A stretch of DNA of 64,000 bases from Aculops lycopersici (Eukaryota > Arthropoda > Arachnida > Trombidiformes > Eriophyidae). Below, one piece after another: positions 18,891 to 29,494 of this stretch (positions within the stretch are counted from its first letter, which is position 1; the number at the start of each line of letters is the position of its first letter). The position numbers and the translations under genes are program-made. Location: positions 1,372,989-1,436,988 of the forward strand of contig WNKI01000002.1 of the NCBI GenBank assembly GCA_015350385.1, read 5' to 3'. The notes beneath the pieces were generated by a model, which was not told where the DNA came from, did not search any database, and saw nothing but the letters and a program-made list of their open reading frames with translations.

Positions 18891-20396
18891 ATGTCTCTTC
18901 TCGTTGATCTTTTCGCCTTGGCTATCGCCTATCTAGTGGGTTTTTCAATTAGACGTTACTTTATATTAACCTCAGGAGAAAAGAAAACAAACCTACCCTT
19001 CATCAAAGAATTCAACCTTTTAACCGGCTCAAAACATATCATCTTTACAGATAATCAAATTCTAGCCGTCAATGCTCATGATAGACACAAGGAATTGGGC
19101 GACACCTTCGGGTGTTTCTTTGGCCAGAATATGCAAGTTTTCTGTCGTGATCCCGATTTAGTATACAAGATTTGCGTTAGCGACTTCCAAAAGCATCGCA
19201 ATCGTTATGATGTCAATAGTTTGTCGCCTTACATGAAAGCTTCTCTACTTGAAGCTAGAAATGAGAAATGGCAAACATCGAGACGAGCAATTGGATCCGT
19301 TCTAAAGGCCAGTAAGCTCAAGATTGACAATGTGGACACTGATTTGGATTTAACAGTGGCGAGAATGTTGAGGAGCATTGACAAGAAACTAAAGGAGATG
19401 AAGAGTCGCGGCGAGGATACAATTATGGACGGGTATCAGATTAACAAAAACTTTTTCATGCAATCTATTCTAAAGATCATCTATGATACTGAGAAATTAG
19501 TTGATTTTGATATGGAGAAGAACGACGTCGTCGAGGAGATGCACAAATTTGTCAACGTCAACTACGAGCTAGTAGCTCGAATTTGCTTTTTGATTCCCAT
19601 TGTAACTGATCTAGTTAGACCCCTGCTTGGTTTAACTGATCACGGTAAATACCTTGGCATGCTGACAGTTAGATTGGAGAAAATTTTGGCTAAAACTTTG
19701 GAGTATGCAAAGAGCGGAAGTCACGGCGATAGGCGACTAACAACCATCCACTCAATGATCAACTCCTACCGCAAAGGTGAACTGACTCGCGAGCAACTTA
19801 TGGGCAACTCGGTGTTTCTAATGTTGGCTGGCTTTGCCACTTCCGTTGACACCATGTCGGCGCTGATGTGGGAACTGGCCCAAAATCAAAATGTTCAAAA
19901 CAAACTCCGCGACGACCTGTTGCAATACGGCGAGGAGTCCAAGTATTTGGAGCAATGTCTCAATGAAACCCTACGCTTGTATCCAGGAGCCATGACAAAC
20001 CGCGACTTGGGCGAGGATGTCTACCACAAGGACTTCCGGTTGGTGAAGGGGTCGTGTTTCAACCTTAGCATCTACTCCATTCACCGGGATCCCAGGTGGT
20101 GGGGCAGCGATGCTCATGTTTGGAAACCAGAGAGATTTGAACCGAAGGAAGTGGAGAAACACCATCCAGCTCAATTCATACCCTTCGGCATTGGGCCTCG
20201 CAATTGTGTCGGCTACAATTTGGCTCGCATGGAGTTGGCCAAATTTACCGTTCAATTTGTGCTCAAGTACAAGATCGATGTTTGCCCTAGCACTCCAAAG
20301 AAGTTGGAATTTGTCTCGCTGGGCGCGCTCCCATTTGCACTCCCAATTCAATCGCCAGTTAATCTAAAGTTTACCCCAGTTATGGGAAACAACTAG
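18891..20396 (+). CDS. Cytochrome P450, microsomal, single exon
   Basis: A 501-residue heme monooxygenase of normal length. An N-terminal membrane anchor (LFALAIAYLVGFSI) predicts the ER. The signature elements are present: ExxR as ETLR (E359-R362), WKPERF in the meander, and the heme loop FGIGPRNCVG with ligand Cys439. The I-helix reads AGFATS at 313-318, where nearly all monooxygenases have an acidic residue before the Thr; Ala316 replaces it. Overall style fits the CYP3/CYP5-like clan, but subfamily and substrate cannot be assigned. The start is the first ATG and gives the anchor at once. The gene has no introns and lies between the two inverted glycine-rich genes without sharing their promoter blocks. 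Confidence 0.93.
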   Translation: MSLLVDLFALAIAYLVGFSIRRYFILTSGEKKTNLPFIKEFNLLTGSKHIIFTDNQILAVNAHDRHKELGDTFGCFFGQNMQVFCRDPDLVYKICVSDFQKHRNRYDVNSLSPYMKASLLEARNEKWQTSRRAIGSVLKASKLKIDNVDTDLDLTVARMLRSIDKKLKEMKSRGEDTIMDGYQINKNFFMQSILKIIYDTEKLVDFDMEKNDVVEEMHKFVNVNYELVARICFLIPIVTDLVRPLLGLTDHGKYLGMLTVRLEKILAKTLEYAKSGSHGDRRLTTIHSMINSYRKGELTREQLMGNSVFLMLAGFATSVDTMSALMWELAQNQNVQNKLRDDLLQYGEESKYLEQCLNETLRLYPGAMTNRDLGEDVYHKDFRLVKGSCFNLSIYSIHRDPRWWGSDAHVWKPERFEPKEVEKHHPAQFIPFGIGPRNCVGYNLARMELAKFTVQFVLKYKIDVCPSTPKKLEFVSLGALPFALPIQSPVNLKFTPVMGNN

Positions 20397-21469
20397 TAAT
20401 CTAACTAGAAGTCAGTAAACTATTTGCTAAACTATTTGGCTAAACTCTTGATTCTGTTTATGTAATAGATTTAATTTTTCTTTCTCAACACAACACTTTG
20501 GCCAACTAAACTCATCTCGTAGGTTAACGGCCAACCAAGCAACAAACCAACTGAAACCGTGCAGTCAGTGAGAGAGTTAGTCAGTCGGCCAACCAGTAAG
20601 CCAGTTAGCCAGCGAGAGTTCACTGTGCCCACGCGATCATCAAACAGGTGGTTGCATCAGCCGCTGCTTCTACTTTATAGACATCTGATATCAGGTTACC
20701 TGATCACACTAGCACTAGGCGACACTTGAGCATAGAGTCGCTGGCTTTTGGTTGGTTTTAATTGGCGCCCGAGACGTCATCAGTTTGTCACCACCACCAG
20801 CACCAATGAGAGGGCGAGTTTAAAATAAAATCTAAACCATCGATTTAACAAGTGAGCAAAAGCTCTCCGGTTTCAAACTCCTTTGAGGTCGACTCAAATT
20901 TTAACCTGAGTCCGACTTAAAGCCGGATGTCTGGCCTGGAACTCGTGCTACACTTGCGTGTCTCCTGGCCACTTGTCGGCTACCAATCAGTCGTCGTCAG
21001 GTAGTGGACATTGTCGCTACCACCAGCAGCAGCAGCCGACGTGTGTATGTGTCGTCCTCTTCCTCTCAACGGGCGCGCGGGCGGGCAGCCAGGCAGTCAG
21101 TTAGTCGGCCATTAGGACGGCAGCGGCCAGCTGGCTGGGCAAAGATAACCTGCGACTATCACGGTCGTCGACATCGTCGTCAACCAGTGGCGACAACTAC
21201 ACGCAACCATCCGTCTCTGACTAGACGTATGCGTCAAGCAATCCGACGTCATCTCTCTACCTAAACCCTTGTTGTCTACTCTTAGCGGCGGCCGACTTTC
21301 CAAATGGGCGAGCCAGTTCATCTACCTACCCGAAGAGCCAACTAGCCGACTAGCTAACTGCCGATGGCCCATGGGTTCCGTTGTCGTCTCCGTTTCTCTA
21401 TCTCCTTTTCTCGTCCGGTTGCCAAGTGGCCATCACTCGTCGCTGATCGCCGCTAGGAATTTGTCTTCG

Positions 21470-21530
21470 TCAGTCAGTAAGCCGGTGAATCAGTCAATCA
21501 GTCAGTCACTCACTCACTCAGTCACTCACT
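21470..21530. repeat. Degenerate (AGTC)n/(CACT)n tetranucleotide tract
   Basis: Successive in-phase units CAGT, CAGT, AAGC, then CAGTCAATCAGTCAGTCACT and further CACT units. It is the clearest example of the four-base periodicity that pervades 14-28 kb. Confidence 0.75.
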
Positions 21531-22143
21531 TGGTTGGTGGCAAGCTTGAGCTGAAGTTGGATTCAGAGCCAGAACTAGTGTCTAAAATAATAACACCAAT
21601 TGTCCAGTGCAACGACCAATCCGACGAGCTGTGTTATTAGACGCCCAGCGCCACAAGTCACGAGGCTATGATAATTTCCTCCCACATTAAAAACTCTTAC
21701 TCACCCAACCTCCCCGTTCGCTGGCAAGCGGTCTGGGCGTTTTGGTCTTGGTAACGGTCCATTGTGTGCATGCCAATGAGGAGCTGTCATCGCGCAGGTG
21801 TCATCATCACCTCACGTGGTTGCGATTGCGACAACGTCTCTTTCGCTCCCTATCTATCTCTGGCCGAGCCTCAATTTAAATTGAACGGCCGGCTCGTTGA
21901 CAGCAATGAGTCGGCATAAGAGGCGAGGTTATAGCTCGATAGCGGCGGCAGTAGCAACAAGTGGGCAAGCCCGTCATTATATGCTCTCCAAGCATTCAGT
22001 TGGCCAAAAGCAGAAGAGGCGGCACAACAATGATCATACTCGCGGCTATTTGATTCCCATAACGTTACACGCTTTACTTCTCCCTCGATCCGCGCCTGGC
22101 AACTTGTAGGCCGCGACTCAGTCGCGTTGTCACGGCAGCAACA

Positions 22144-22163
22144 GCGCGAGCTTCTTTTCGCGC
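22144..22163. repeat. Small inverted repeat (6-bp arms)
   Basis: GCGCGA and TCGCGC separated by eight bases. It is short and could be chance alone, but lies just upstream of two long perfect hairpins. Confidence 0.5.
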
Positions 22164-22205
22164 GCCATTTGACCACTTGCTGCTTGCTTGGCTGGCTAAT
22201 AACAC

Positions 22206-22236
22206 GCTCGAATGTCAGTGCGCTTGACATTCGAGC
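22206..22236. repeat. Perfect hairpin, 12-bp arms, 7-base loop
   Basis: GCTCGAATGTCA at 22206-22217 is the exact reverse complement of TGACATTCGAGC at 22225-22236; the loop is GTGCGCT. No gene lies within a kilobase that would make it a terminator. Confidence 0.9.
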
Positions 22237-22252
22237 ATTTGGGCTCACTGTA

Positions 22253-22285
22253 AGTCGGCTAAAAGAGCGACTCTTTTAGCCGACT
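22253..22285. repeat. Perfect hairpin, 15-bp arms, 3-base loop
   Basis: AGTCGGCTAAAAGAG at 22253-22267 and CTCTTTTAGCCGACT at 22271-22285 are exact reverse complements around a CGA loop. It starts 16 bases after the preceding hairpin. Confidence 0.95.
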
Positions 22286-22406
22286 CACTCAGGTGACCAA
22301 TGATGACGCTTATCTCGCTGGCTGGTCTATTTCCGTGGGTCACGATTTCGTTTGATCAAACGCCCAATAAGTCTGGCGCCAATTTGACGAAAGCGATTTC
22401 ATTTAA

Positions 22407-22408
<2 letters not shown>

Positions 22409-22441
<33 letters not shown>
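22409..22441. repeat. (CGG)n trinucleotide repeat
   Basis: About eleven uninterrupted CGG units. The frame that would read it as poly-Arg belongs to a random short ORF. Confidence 0.97.
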
Positions 22442-22446
<5 letters not shown>

Positions 22447-22604
22447 CATGAATCAACTCGGTCACTTGTGCCTCCATCTATTTTCCTCTTTGAGTACGTT
22501 TAGAGAAAGATTAAAGGTGGCCACAACACCGGACGCCAGCTGGAAGAAAAATATATCAAACTAAAAATTACCACGAACGTCGCGTGCATTTATTATCTCT
22601 AAAA

Positions 22605-22632
22605 GAGAGAGAGAGAGAGAGAGAGAGGGAGA
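22605..22632. repeat. (GA)n microsatellite
   Basis: GA dinucleotide run with one GGGA interruption near its end, in non-coding DNA. Confidence 0.9.
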
Positions 22633-24570
22633 GCGTTAGCTGCAGGTTGAAGTGGTACACGGCAGTCGGGCTATCTTTCAGTTTGCCTAGCCAAAATCTG
22701 CCAAGCTCATGCTAGCTGCCAGTTGCCTCTTGTTGAATGGCCACCACCGGCCTACTGACGGCTCTCATTAGCCAATCAATTGCAGGCCGACTTTTTGGTA
22801 TCTAAATAATTAGTGCCTTGCCAGACGTTCAACAACTTGACGTAAGATGCAAGTAAAGTAGAAGCAACTTGTTCTTGTCCTATCGTTTTCAGCGAACGAG
22901 CGGAAGCTGACAAAATTTGGAGCCGAACCTAAAAGGGGGCAGCGGAGCTAGTGGGTAAGACAAACAACTTTAATTTCCACTGCTGTTAATGCCACAACTG
23001 ATAGAGTTGTCGCAACCACTAGACGACGACGACGACTATGAAGAAAAAGACTACTACGAAGCCGACGAAAAGGTAGTAGCTGCGCTTGCGATTCCAAGTT
23101 ACACACCCGTCTAGAGAATTAGCTGAATTCTTAGCAGCTTGCATAATAAGTAGTCCAATCGCGCGAATGAACCCGTCGGCTTGCGCACAAAAAAGGCACA
23201 CACATTCTGGACACACATATGGAGAACAACGATACACATGAGCAACAAGAATCTAACGGGCGAGCTCTCATCGCGTTGGCTACTGTTGGTCAGCCACTTG
23301 TTGCTGCTGCCCCCGAGTCAATTTGTGCGACTGCTCTTGGCCTCGTATCGGTCCTAAATGCCTCATCTGTGATTCAAGTTCGCGTACATGTAGGCGTCAG
23401 AGTCGATATTACTACCACTACCACTATTATGACGCCACACGTGTGGGCACCCGAGCGCTGCAACGAACTCAATTCAAGCGCCTCACCTCAGTCGTCGTGG
23501 TCGGCGCCGCTGCCATTTGGAATGTGTTACATAAACAATCAGAGAGGTTAAACTCCTCTCCCGCTCTACCATTTGACGTATGCTGGCCAACTAGCACACG
23601 TAGTTGCTCTCTTCTAGCCAGCCAGCCAGCCGCCAGACGGTTGCCCTCTCCGCCGTCAGCGTCTCCATTACAACGGCCAATGGAATGAGCAAGCAGTATC
23701 AAATGTTAGGTGGTCGTTGCGAGCAAAGCGCTCGCCACTTTACAAGCGCCGGCGCGGCCACAGTCGCCGCTGAAACTACACCTTGCGAGGGAGTTTAAGG
23801 GATTTGATGCAAGCGGCGCTTAAATGCCAAGCTGACCGCAAGGAGCTACACACGCGTCGGCCATCAACTGACTGACGTTGTCAATCAGTGTTAAAGAAAC
23901 GCGACTTGTTACTGCTACCTGAGAGTAAAGCTTATCTTGCTAATTTACTCACCACTGCACGCCACCAATTTCCAATCCTCAGTCGGTCGCCAGCCGAGAC
24001 CTGGAAGTTATAGCCAGTTCACTTGTTAACCATAATGGCGATCATCGTAATAATGGTAAGCGCACGGGATTTGCTGCTGTAACAATAACATAAAGAAGAA
24101 TAACAACAGCCAGTCAAGAGGCTATCAACTTACACATGACGCGCGAGCGATGCTAATACGATTACTGCATAGACCATAATTTTCTCTCCTCTGGATAATA
24201 TTAGTTTTGTGTTGTCCGTTTGTTAGTTGCGATTCCAAGATGATGGTAATGATTTTGCAGTGAGTAGCCTATCCTTTGATTCAACACGCGCGTGAGCCAA
24301 TCAACGCCAAACTCATGTCTTGGATTTGAATCCTTATGGAGCTAATCGGCGAGCGATGTCTTGTTAGACCGCTGATTGGTTGCCGACAAAGACTTTACAA
24401 AAGAGCAACTGCAGGTTAATAAACAAGCAGCGACCAGATTCGCTAACTAACCCCCGCTACTGCCGTTGCCGCCATCGCCGCCGCCAGTCTAATCAGCAGT
24501 TACCCCGTCGCAGGCACAGCAGATGAGGTAGTAAACCTGCCGACTAGTAATAACGCTACTCGGCCGGCTA

Positions 24571-24850
24571 GCGATGTGCACTTGGCCGACCTAATAGTGG
24601 CGTTGGAGTACAACCTAGAACTTGCATTGGTTTGTCTCAAACTTTAGGGAAAGAAGGGGGAAAGCAGAAGAGTAGCAGGAGTGAAAGTGAAACGTGAGTG
24701 TGAGAGTTAAGGCTGGCCGCCGGCTACTTGTGGGCTGGTTGGCCATTTGGCAAGCCTACTTGAGCTTGCAGGTAAACTCCAGCTAACTGACTGACCAGCG
24801 CGCCATTTCTCTCAAGATCCGGTTAACTTGGAAGTGGCCGCGCCGAAGGC
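24571..24850 (+). promoter_or_regulatory. Upstream conserved blocks shared with glycine-rich gene 1
   Basis: On the plus strand: GCGATGTGCACTTGG (24571), CAACCTAGAACTTGCA, a G/A-rich run, GAAAGTGAAACGTGAGTGTG, GGCTGGCCGC and AGATCCGGTTAACTTGG (24815). The order matches the blocks upstream of copy 1. The farthest block is 388 bases from the TATA box here and 439 in copy 1. Confidence 0.7.
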
Positions 24851-24958
24851 CTTTGCGCTCATCCTTTGCACCCACAAAAACTCAAGAACCAAAGCTTGTT
24901 TGCCGGCAAGCCAGCCAAACCCATGTCCAGATTGCGCGCGCCCACCGATCGCCAGTCG

Positions 24959-24997
24959 TATAAAAGGATCTGACAGTAGCAATTGAGCCTCACAACT
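24959..24997 (+). promoter_or_regulatory. Core promoter of glycine-rich gene 2 (TATA box and initiator)
   Basis: TATAAAAGG begins at 24959, and CCTCACAACTCC gives a TCA initiator at 24990, 31 bases downstream, the same spacing as in copy 1. Between initiator and ATG, CAG/GTAGTT at 25022/25023 and a pyrimidine-rich CCTCTCAG ending at 25150 could be the splice sites of a 128-base 5'UTR intron. Copy 1 has a much shorter leader without it. Confidence 0.75.
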
Positions 24998-25190
24998 CCA
25001 TTCGCCAGCAACCTAGCAACAGGTAGTTACTTGGATTCACAAAAGAACAGAGAAAAGAAGTTCAGCGACAGCATCAACTAGAACTCTTTAGTTTCAACTG
25101 AAGACTCTATCCGGCGCTCTGAATATATTTATATCTATTTTACCTCTCAGTCCCAAAAGACAAACCACAAAACAAACACACAGCCACAAA

Positions 25191-25604
25191 ATGTCTTCCA
25201 CAACAAGCAGAAGCACAAAATCGCTCATTATCTTGGCCATTGTGGTCCTCAATCTGATCCTCGTTAGCCAGGTTCAAGAGACACAAGCCATGAGCAAGAA
25301 GAAGATGATCAAGAAGTTGAAGGAGATTTTGCCATTGTTGGCGCTGATGAAGAAGAAGAAGATCATCATCCCAATCCCCATTCCTCTGCCAATGAAGTCA
25401 ATGCAAACCCAATCCTATGACACCCCATCCTACGGCGGTGGCCAGCAAATGTCCTACGGAGGCGGCTCAAGCTACGGCGGATCCTCAGGTGGCGGCGGAA
25501 GCTCATACGGCGGCAGCTCATACGGCGGCTCGTCAGGCGGCAGCTCATACGGCGGCGGCTCATACGGCGGCGGATCCTCAGGTGGCTCATCAGGTGGTTA
25601 CTAA
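25191..25604 (+). CDS. Secreted glycine/serine-rich structural protein, copy 2
   Basis: A 137-residue paralogue of the protein at 16916-17302, in opposite orientation. It has the same signal peptide, basic segment and KKKKIIIPIPIPLP stretch (residues 1-76 identical), then a longer tail of YGGGSS and GGSSYGG repeats ending SSGGY. The start ATG lies in AGCCACAAAATG, a context shared with copy 1. In the first 99 coding bases I count only two differences from copy 1, both synonymous, and the next 130 bases are nearly unchanged, whereas leader and promoter have diverged. A cuticle, silk or adhesive role is inferred from composition and secretion only. It is probably strongly transcribed, given its TATA-initiator promoter. 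Confidence 0.85.
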   Translation: MSSTTSRSTKSLIILAIVVLNLILVSQVQETQAMSKKKMIKKLKEILPLLALMKKKKIIIPIPIPLPMKSMQTQSYDTPSYGGGQQMSYGGGSSYGGSSGGGGSSYGGSSYGGSSGGSSYGGGSYGGGSSGGSSGGY

Positions 25605-26999
25605 TTGAAGTTGATCAAGAAAGGATATAACAAGAAGAGATGATAATATATCAGAAACAGCAACAACAACAATACAATATATATTTATATTTATATGTAT
25701 AACTAAACACTACCACGACAACAATAGTAATATAAGCTTAGTGAGATGTCAACTTAACAAGAAGATGTTTCACGAAAGCGCATTGATCTTAACCAATCAA
25801 CAACAAAAGTCAACAACTAGAGCAACACAAGCGGATCAGTTGGATAGTATTTACCCATTTTTAGTCCCAAAAATTATTTATTACCGATCCAATTGAAAGC
25901 TTAACTCAACAACCACACAACCAACCAATATCCTATCACATTCCTAAATGAGAAACCAAGCATCTAAACAGTATCACAGGACACCGAAAAAATTATCACT
26001 CTTATTTAAAATTATATCATCACGTGTGAGGAGAGAGAGAGAGAATCATACTCACATACCAATCAACAAGTTAACTAGCCTCCATTTAAACATGGACGCC
26101 ATCCAAAGTACACAAATGGTTCTAGCGAGCCCTCAGTAGTGGCAAATCCGGGATCACTTGATAAGTTTAGTTCATGTCTGTCTATCAGACAGTTGGCGAA
26201 ATGAATCAAGACACGCGGACCGGAAGTCAAGCGGCTAAGTAGCCACTGAGATCGATAATTAATTATAATTATGCAGTAGCTGTTATGTAACCACTTAATT
26301 TATATGACATGTAAACCCTAAACTCAATTACACACTTAGATTTAAACCAACAACAATCCAAACGACGACTGCATTTACTAATTCTCCTTGCTTTTAAGCT
26401 AGTTATTAATACTAAACTAACTTGCACAGTTTATTTATAATGCTGCTTGAACACACACACACTCTCTTTGCTTTCACTCTCGCACCCTGCCTACCTACAA
26501 TCCAACGGTCCATCAGCGACCATCATCCACACAAGTTGCTCTCTTCCTCTCCTCTCGACAGTGAATTAGAAAATGCGTATCAACAACAACCACCTGTTGA
26601 AACCAGGAAGCCGGTTAAGAGATAATCTTGCGCTCGCATCTCCTGCCTTCGCTTTGGTCCCTCGGAGAAACTTGTAAGCTCGAAGGTAAATGAGTAACGA
26701 GCAATATGTCTTCAGGCTTAACACTATCACTTCCAAATTGTCGGCAGCGAGCGGGTGAGTTAGTTGGTTACACGACGATCACCAGCTTGCCGCTTATCGG
26801 CTTAGAGAGCTACGAGCAGGCGATTGCGTGCAGGAGCGGTCGGCTGTACAAATTTATTAGCTCGAGCTTGGCAGTGAGAATGTGTTCAACTAAATGCTAA
26901 AGAGAAAAAACCACGTCTGCCGTTCACATTCCCGCTCACACAACCAGGCAAGTGGGTGAGCAGACTGCGAGTCTTGCATTGTGAGCGGCAGGACGGTTA

Positions 27000-27021
27000 G
27001 CAAGCTGGCTAGCTAGCTTGC
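27000..27021. repeat. Near-palindrome of GCAAGCT/GCTAGC words
   Basis: Arms GCAAGCT and AGCTTGC flank GCTAGC words; two positions break the symmetry. It is a by-product of the local GCTAG-rich composition. Confidence 0.5.
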
Positions 27022-27391
27022 CGGAGAGTAAGCTGGTAGCCATGAGTAAACTGAAACTGATGCATGAATCCTTGGCTCGCGGATGAAAATGGCCTTCGTC
27101 TCACTTGTTCTAGACGATGCTGCACGTACTACTTGTTCCTGCTAATCCTGGTTATCAAACACAGTCTCCAAGCTGTGGACCTTTTACCCGTCAAACTCGG
27201 CCATTCCAACCATCGCCTCGTCAAGCAGAGAGATGAGATGCGATACGATACGATAGGGTGGGATAGAATAACTAAACTAAATCCACTGCTTGTTCTCTAA
27301 TCTTTTTACCTGCATCAACTCGCTTAGATACCAAACTAACTAACCATGTCCGTTTGCTTATTATCTTGACGCACAAGTGATGGGATAGTTG

Positions 27392-27425
27392 GCCGGAATG
27401 CGCAGATTGTTGTCGGCATTCCGGC
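27392..27425. repeat. Perfect hairpin, 10-bp arms, 14-base loop
   Basis: GCCGGAATGC at 27392-27401 pairs exactly with GCATTCCGGC at 27416-27425. Confidence 0.85.
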
Positions 27426-27736
27426 TTTGCCCGTGTAAGAAACGGCGGCGGTAGCAGCAACAACTTGCATACAATCATCCTAAATGAGCTGCAATCGATA
27501 CAAGTTTTACTCAACCAATCAGCCAACCTATCAAATTTACGTGACTCGCCTAAATATTGGCCAGTCGATGGGTATTTCCAGCTATTACTTGATCCCGATC
27601 GAATAACACCAGCGCGTGCGAGTTCATAGACCCCAAAAACTCGCGCAATTGCCGGGAACACCTGTATCAATCAGGAGAAACAAGCAACAGCGCCAAGTCA
27701 ATCAAATCTAAAGGAACTAGTGGTCCATTATGAGAG

Positions 27737-27762
27737 CACTTGGAAAGATGGCTTTCCAAGTG
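27737..27762. repeat. Perfect hairpin, 11-bp arms, 4-base loop
   Basis: CACTTGGAAAG at 27737-27747 pairs exactly with CTTTCCAAGTG at 27752-27762 around ATGG. The stem continues as GAG/CTC after a one-base bulge at 27763. Confidence 0.9.
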
Positions 27763-29494
27763 GCTCACTATCATTTACTCTCACTCATTCCCTCTCGCAT
27801 TAATATTTCAGTCTGTTAGCCATTCAATTGACCAGCTGGACATTCATTGTGAGTCAGTCATCGGCAATTAATGTTATTGCGATGACGAATACCTAGGTAA
27901 CACGAGCTTGAGCTAGCAGGCGGCCTACGAGCGATGGTCGTTTCACCCTCCCAACGATTGGCTAAGGGTTGGTTGGTTGCTCGGTAGAATTGGCTAGTTG
28001 TGGCGTAAATGAGCTCGAGGCAGCGGCTACGGCAGGAGATAAAGAGGCAGAGTCAGGGACTAGGAGTTAAAGTGGCTTGCCAGGAGAGAGGTTGATTCAA
28101 ACGATGGTCGTCAGGTGATGATGACGATCAAATCACGAGTAGCGCTTGAGGAGCTCGTGGATGGATAGATGGATTGAGATAGAGTTAGATAACTAAATAG
28201 ACTGCTAGCTAGTGAGACGAGATGATGATGATGAGCCTGGGAAACCTTTTGGTGGCGAGATCATTGAACGCTACCAAACGGGATCCATCTTTGCTCTCAG
28301 CGCTCGGTGAAGGAGTGGCAAACGAGTGGCAAGCGAGTAGCTGGCTGGCCAGCGGTGAGGTTAGTTGAGAGCAACGAGTTACTGGTGGCTAATGTCCGGT
28401 TCACTCATTCTCCTTATTGCTGTTACTACCACTGATCAGTTGTAGGTCAGTTAGGTGTTGCAATCAATCATGCCTTTCAACAGTCTAACCATTACACCAC
28501 TCACCCACTTCATTCAGGGGCAACGTTAATAGCCTACCAGACAGTATAGGACGGTGTCTTTGTCGTCACCTTGTGCGCATTTCGGGTTTCTCGTGTGGAA
28601 GCGGCGAGCCACAAGGCGTCTTGATATCGGTACACGAAAAATCAAACTTCAGATCTTGAAGTAATCCAATTAGGGAACTAGCACGGGCATGCAAAATAGC
28701 TGTAGTTGGTGGAGTTAGAGAATTTAAGTAACACATAGCGACATCTGTTACTGAGGTCCGAGATATCTAAGAGAGAATAACTGCCATTTTGATGATCAAC
28801 AAGTTCTCGATACATAACTCGAATGGTTGTAGAACTATTTGCTCCAAAGGGTTCATGCTAGTTTCCATGCTTATTATTGCTCAGAAGTGGTTTATATTTA
28901 ACAAATGATAATTACTGAGTAGAACTATCTAACGATTGACAAAATTGAGTAATATCTGGTCGTGTGTAGTAGTATAGTATTTCTGCAATATCTCTTCTCT
29001 TCTTGTTCTCATGCATGCCATCCTAAATTGTAGTCCACCTTAGGAATCTTGTTCTCTTTCTCTCAATCGTGGAAGTAGTATATTCCACATTGGACTAGAC
29101 TAGAGTTGTTGTGTGATCCTTTGTTCCTGCTCCATATTCCATATGTTCACTTACTTGCATAGAGTACCAAGATATCGCCACAACTATCTAATTAGCAACA
29201 ACCTCAAAGGCCCCTCATAATATTGCCGAAGACCGATGAGTAAGAAGAGATTTGTGTTCTCCAAAATAATAAGATTATTCTTGTGTGCATGTGTAATAAT
29301 GTGATGGTACAATATGTGTATATAAATATAATCGTTAGTATTCTATCATATGTACAGTTAACAACGGTTTGTAGACATTCTTGAACAATTATTATTGCCA
29401 CTTTGCGTATTCGCCCATAAGTGATATCCAATGATGGGTAACTTATGAGGTGGTTAGCTGACATATTAATCTGAGTATGTGGAGCACAATACAA

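Larger units (their letters stand above)
20397..25190. other. Long non-coding stretch upstream of glycine-rich gene 2
   Basis: About 4.8 kb without a convincing gene. It contains degenerate four-base-phased tracts (for example 21470-21530), a cluster of hairpins at 22144-22285, a (CGG)n run at 22409-22441, a GA run at 22605-22632, and the conserved promoter blocks of glycine-rich gene 2 from about 24571. Short ORFs are rich in Arg, Ser and Pro and look random. Confidence 0.6.
25605..29494. other. Non-coding stretch between glycine-rich gene 2 and GDH
   Basis: AT-rich 3' flank of glycine-rich gene 2 up to about 26.4 kb, then the same four-base-phased DNA as before. Two perfect hairpins lie at 27392-27425 and 27737-27762. 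The last several hundred bases should be the 3'UTR of glutamate dehydrogenase. I see no other gene. Confidence 0.6.
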
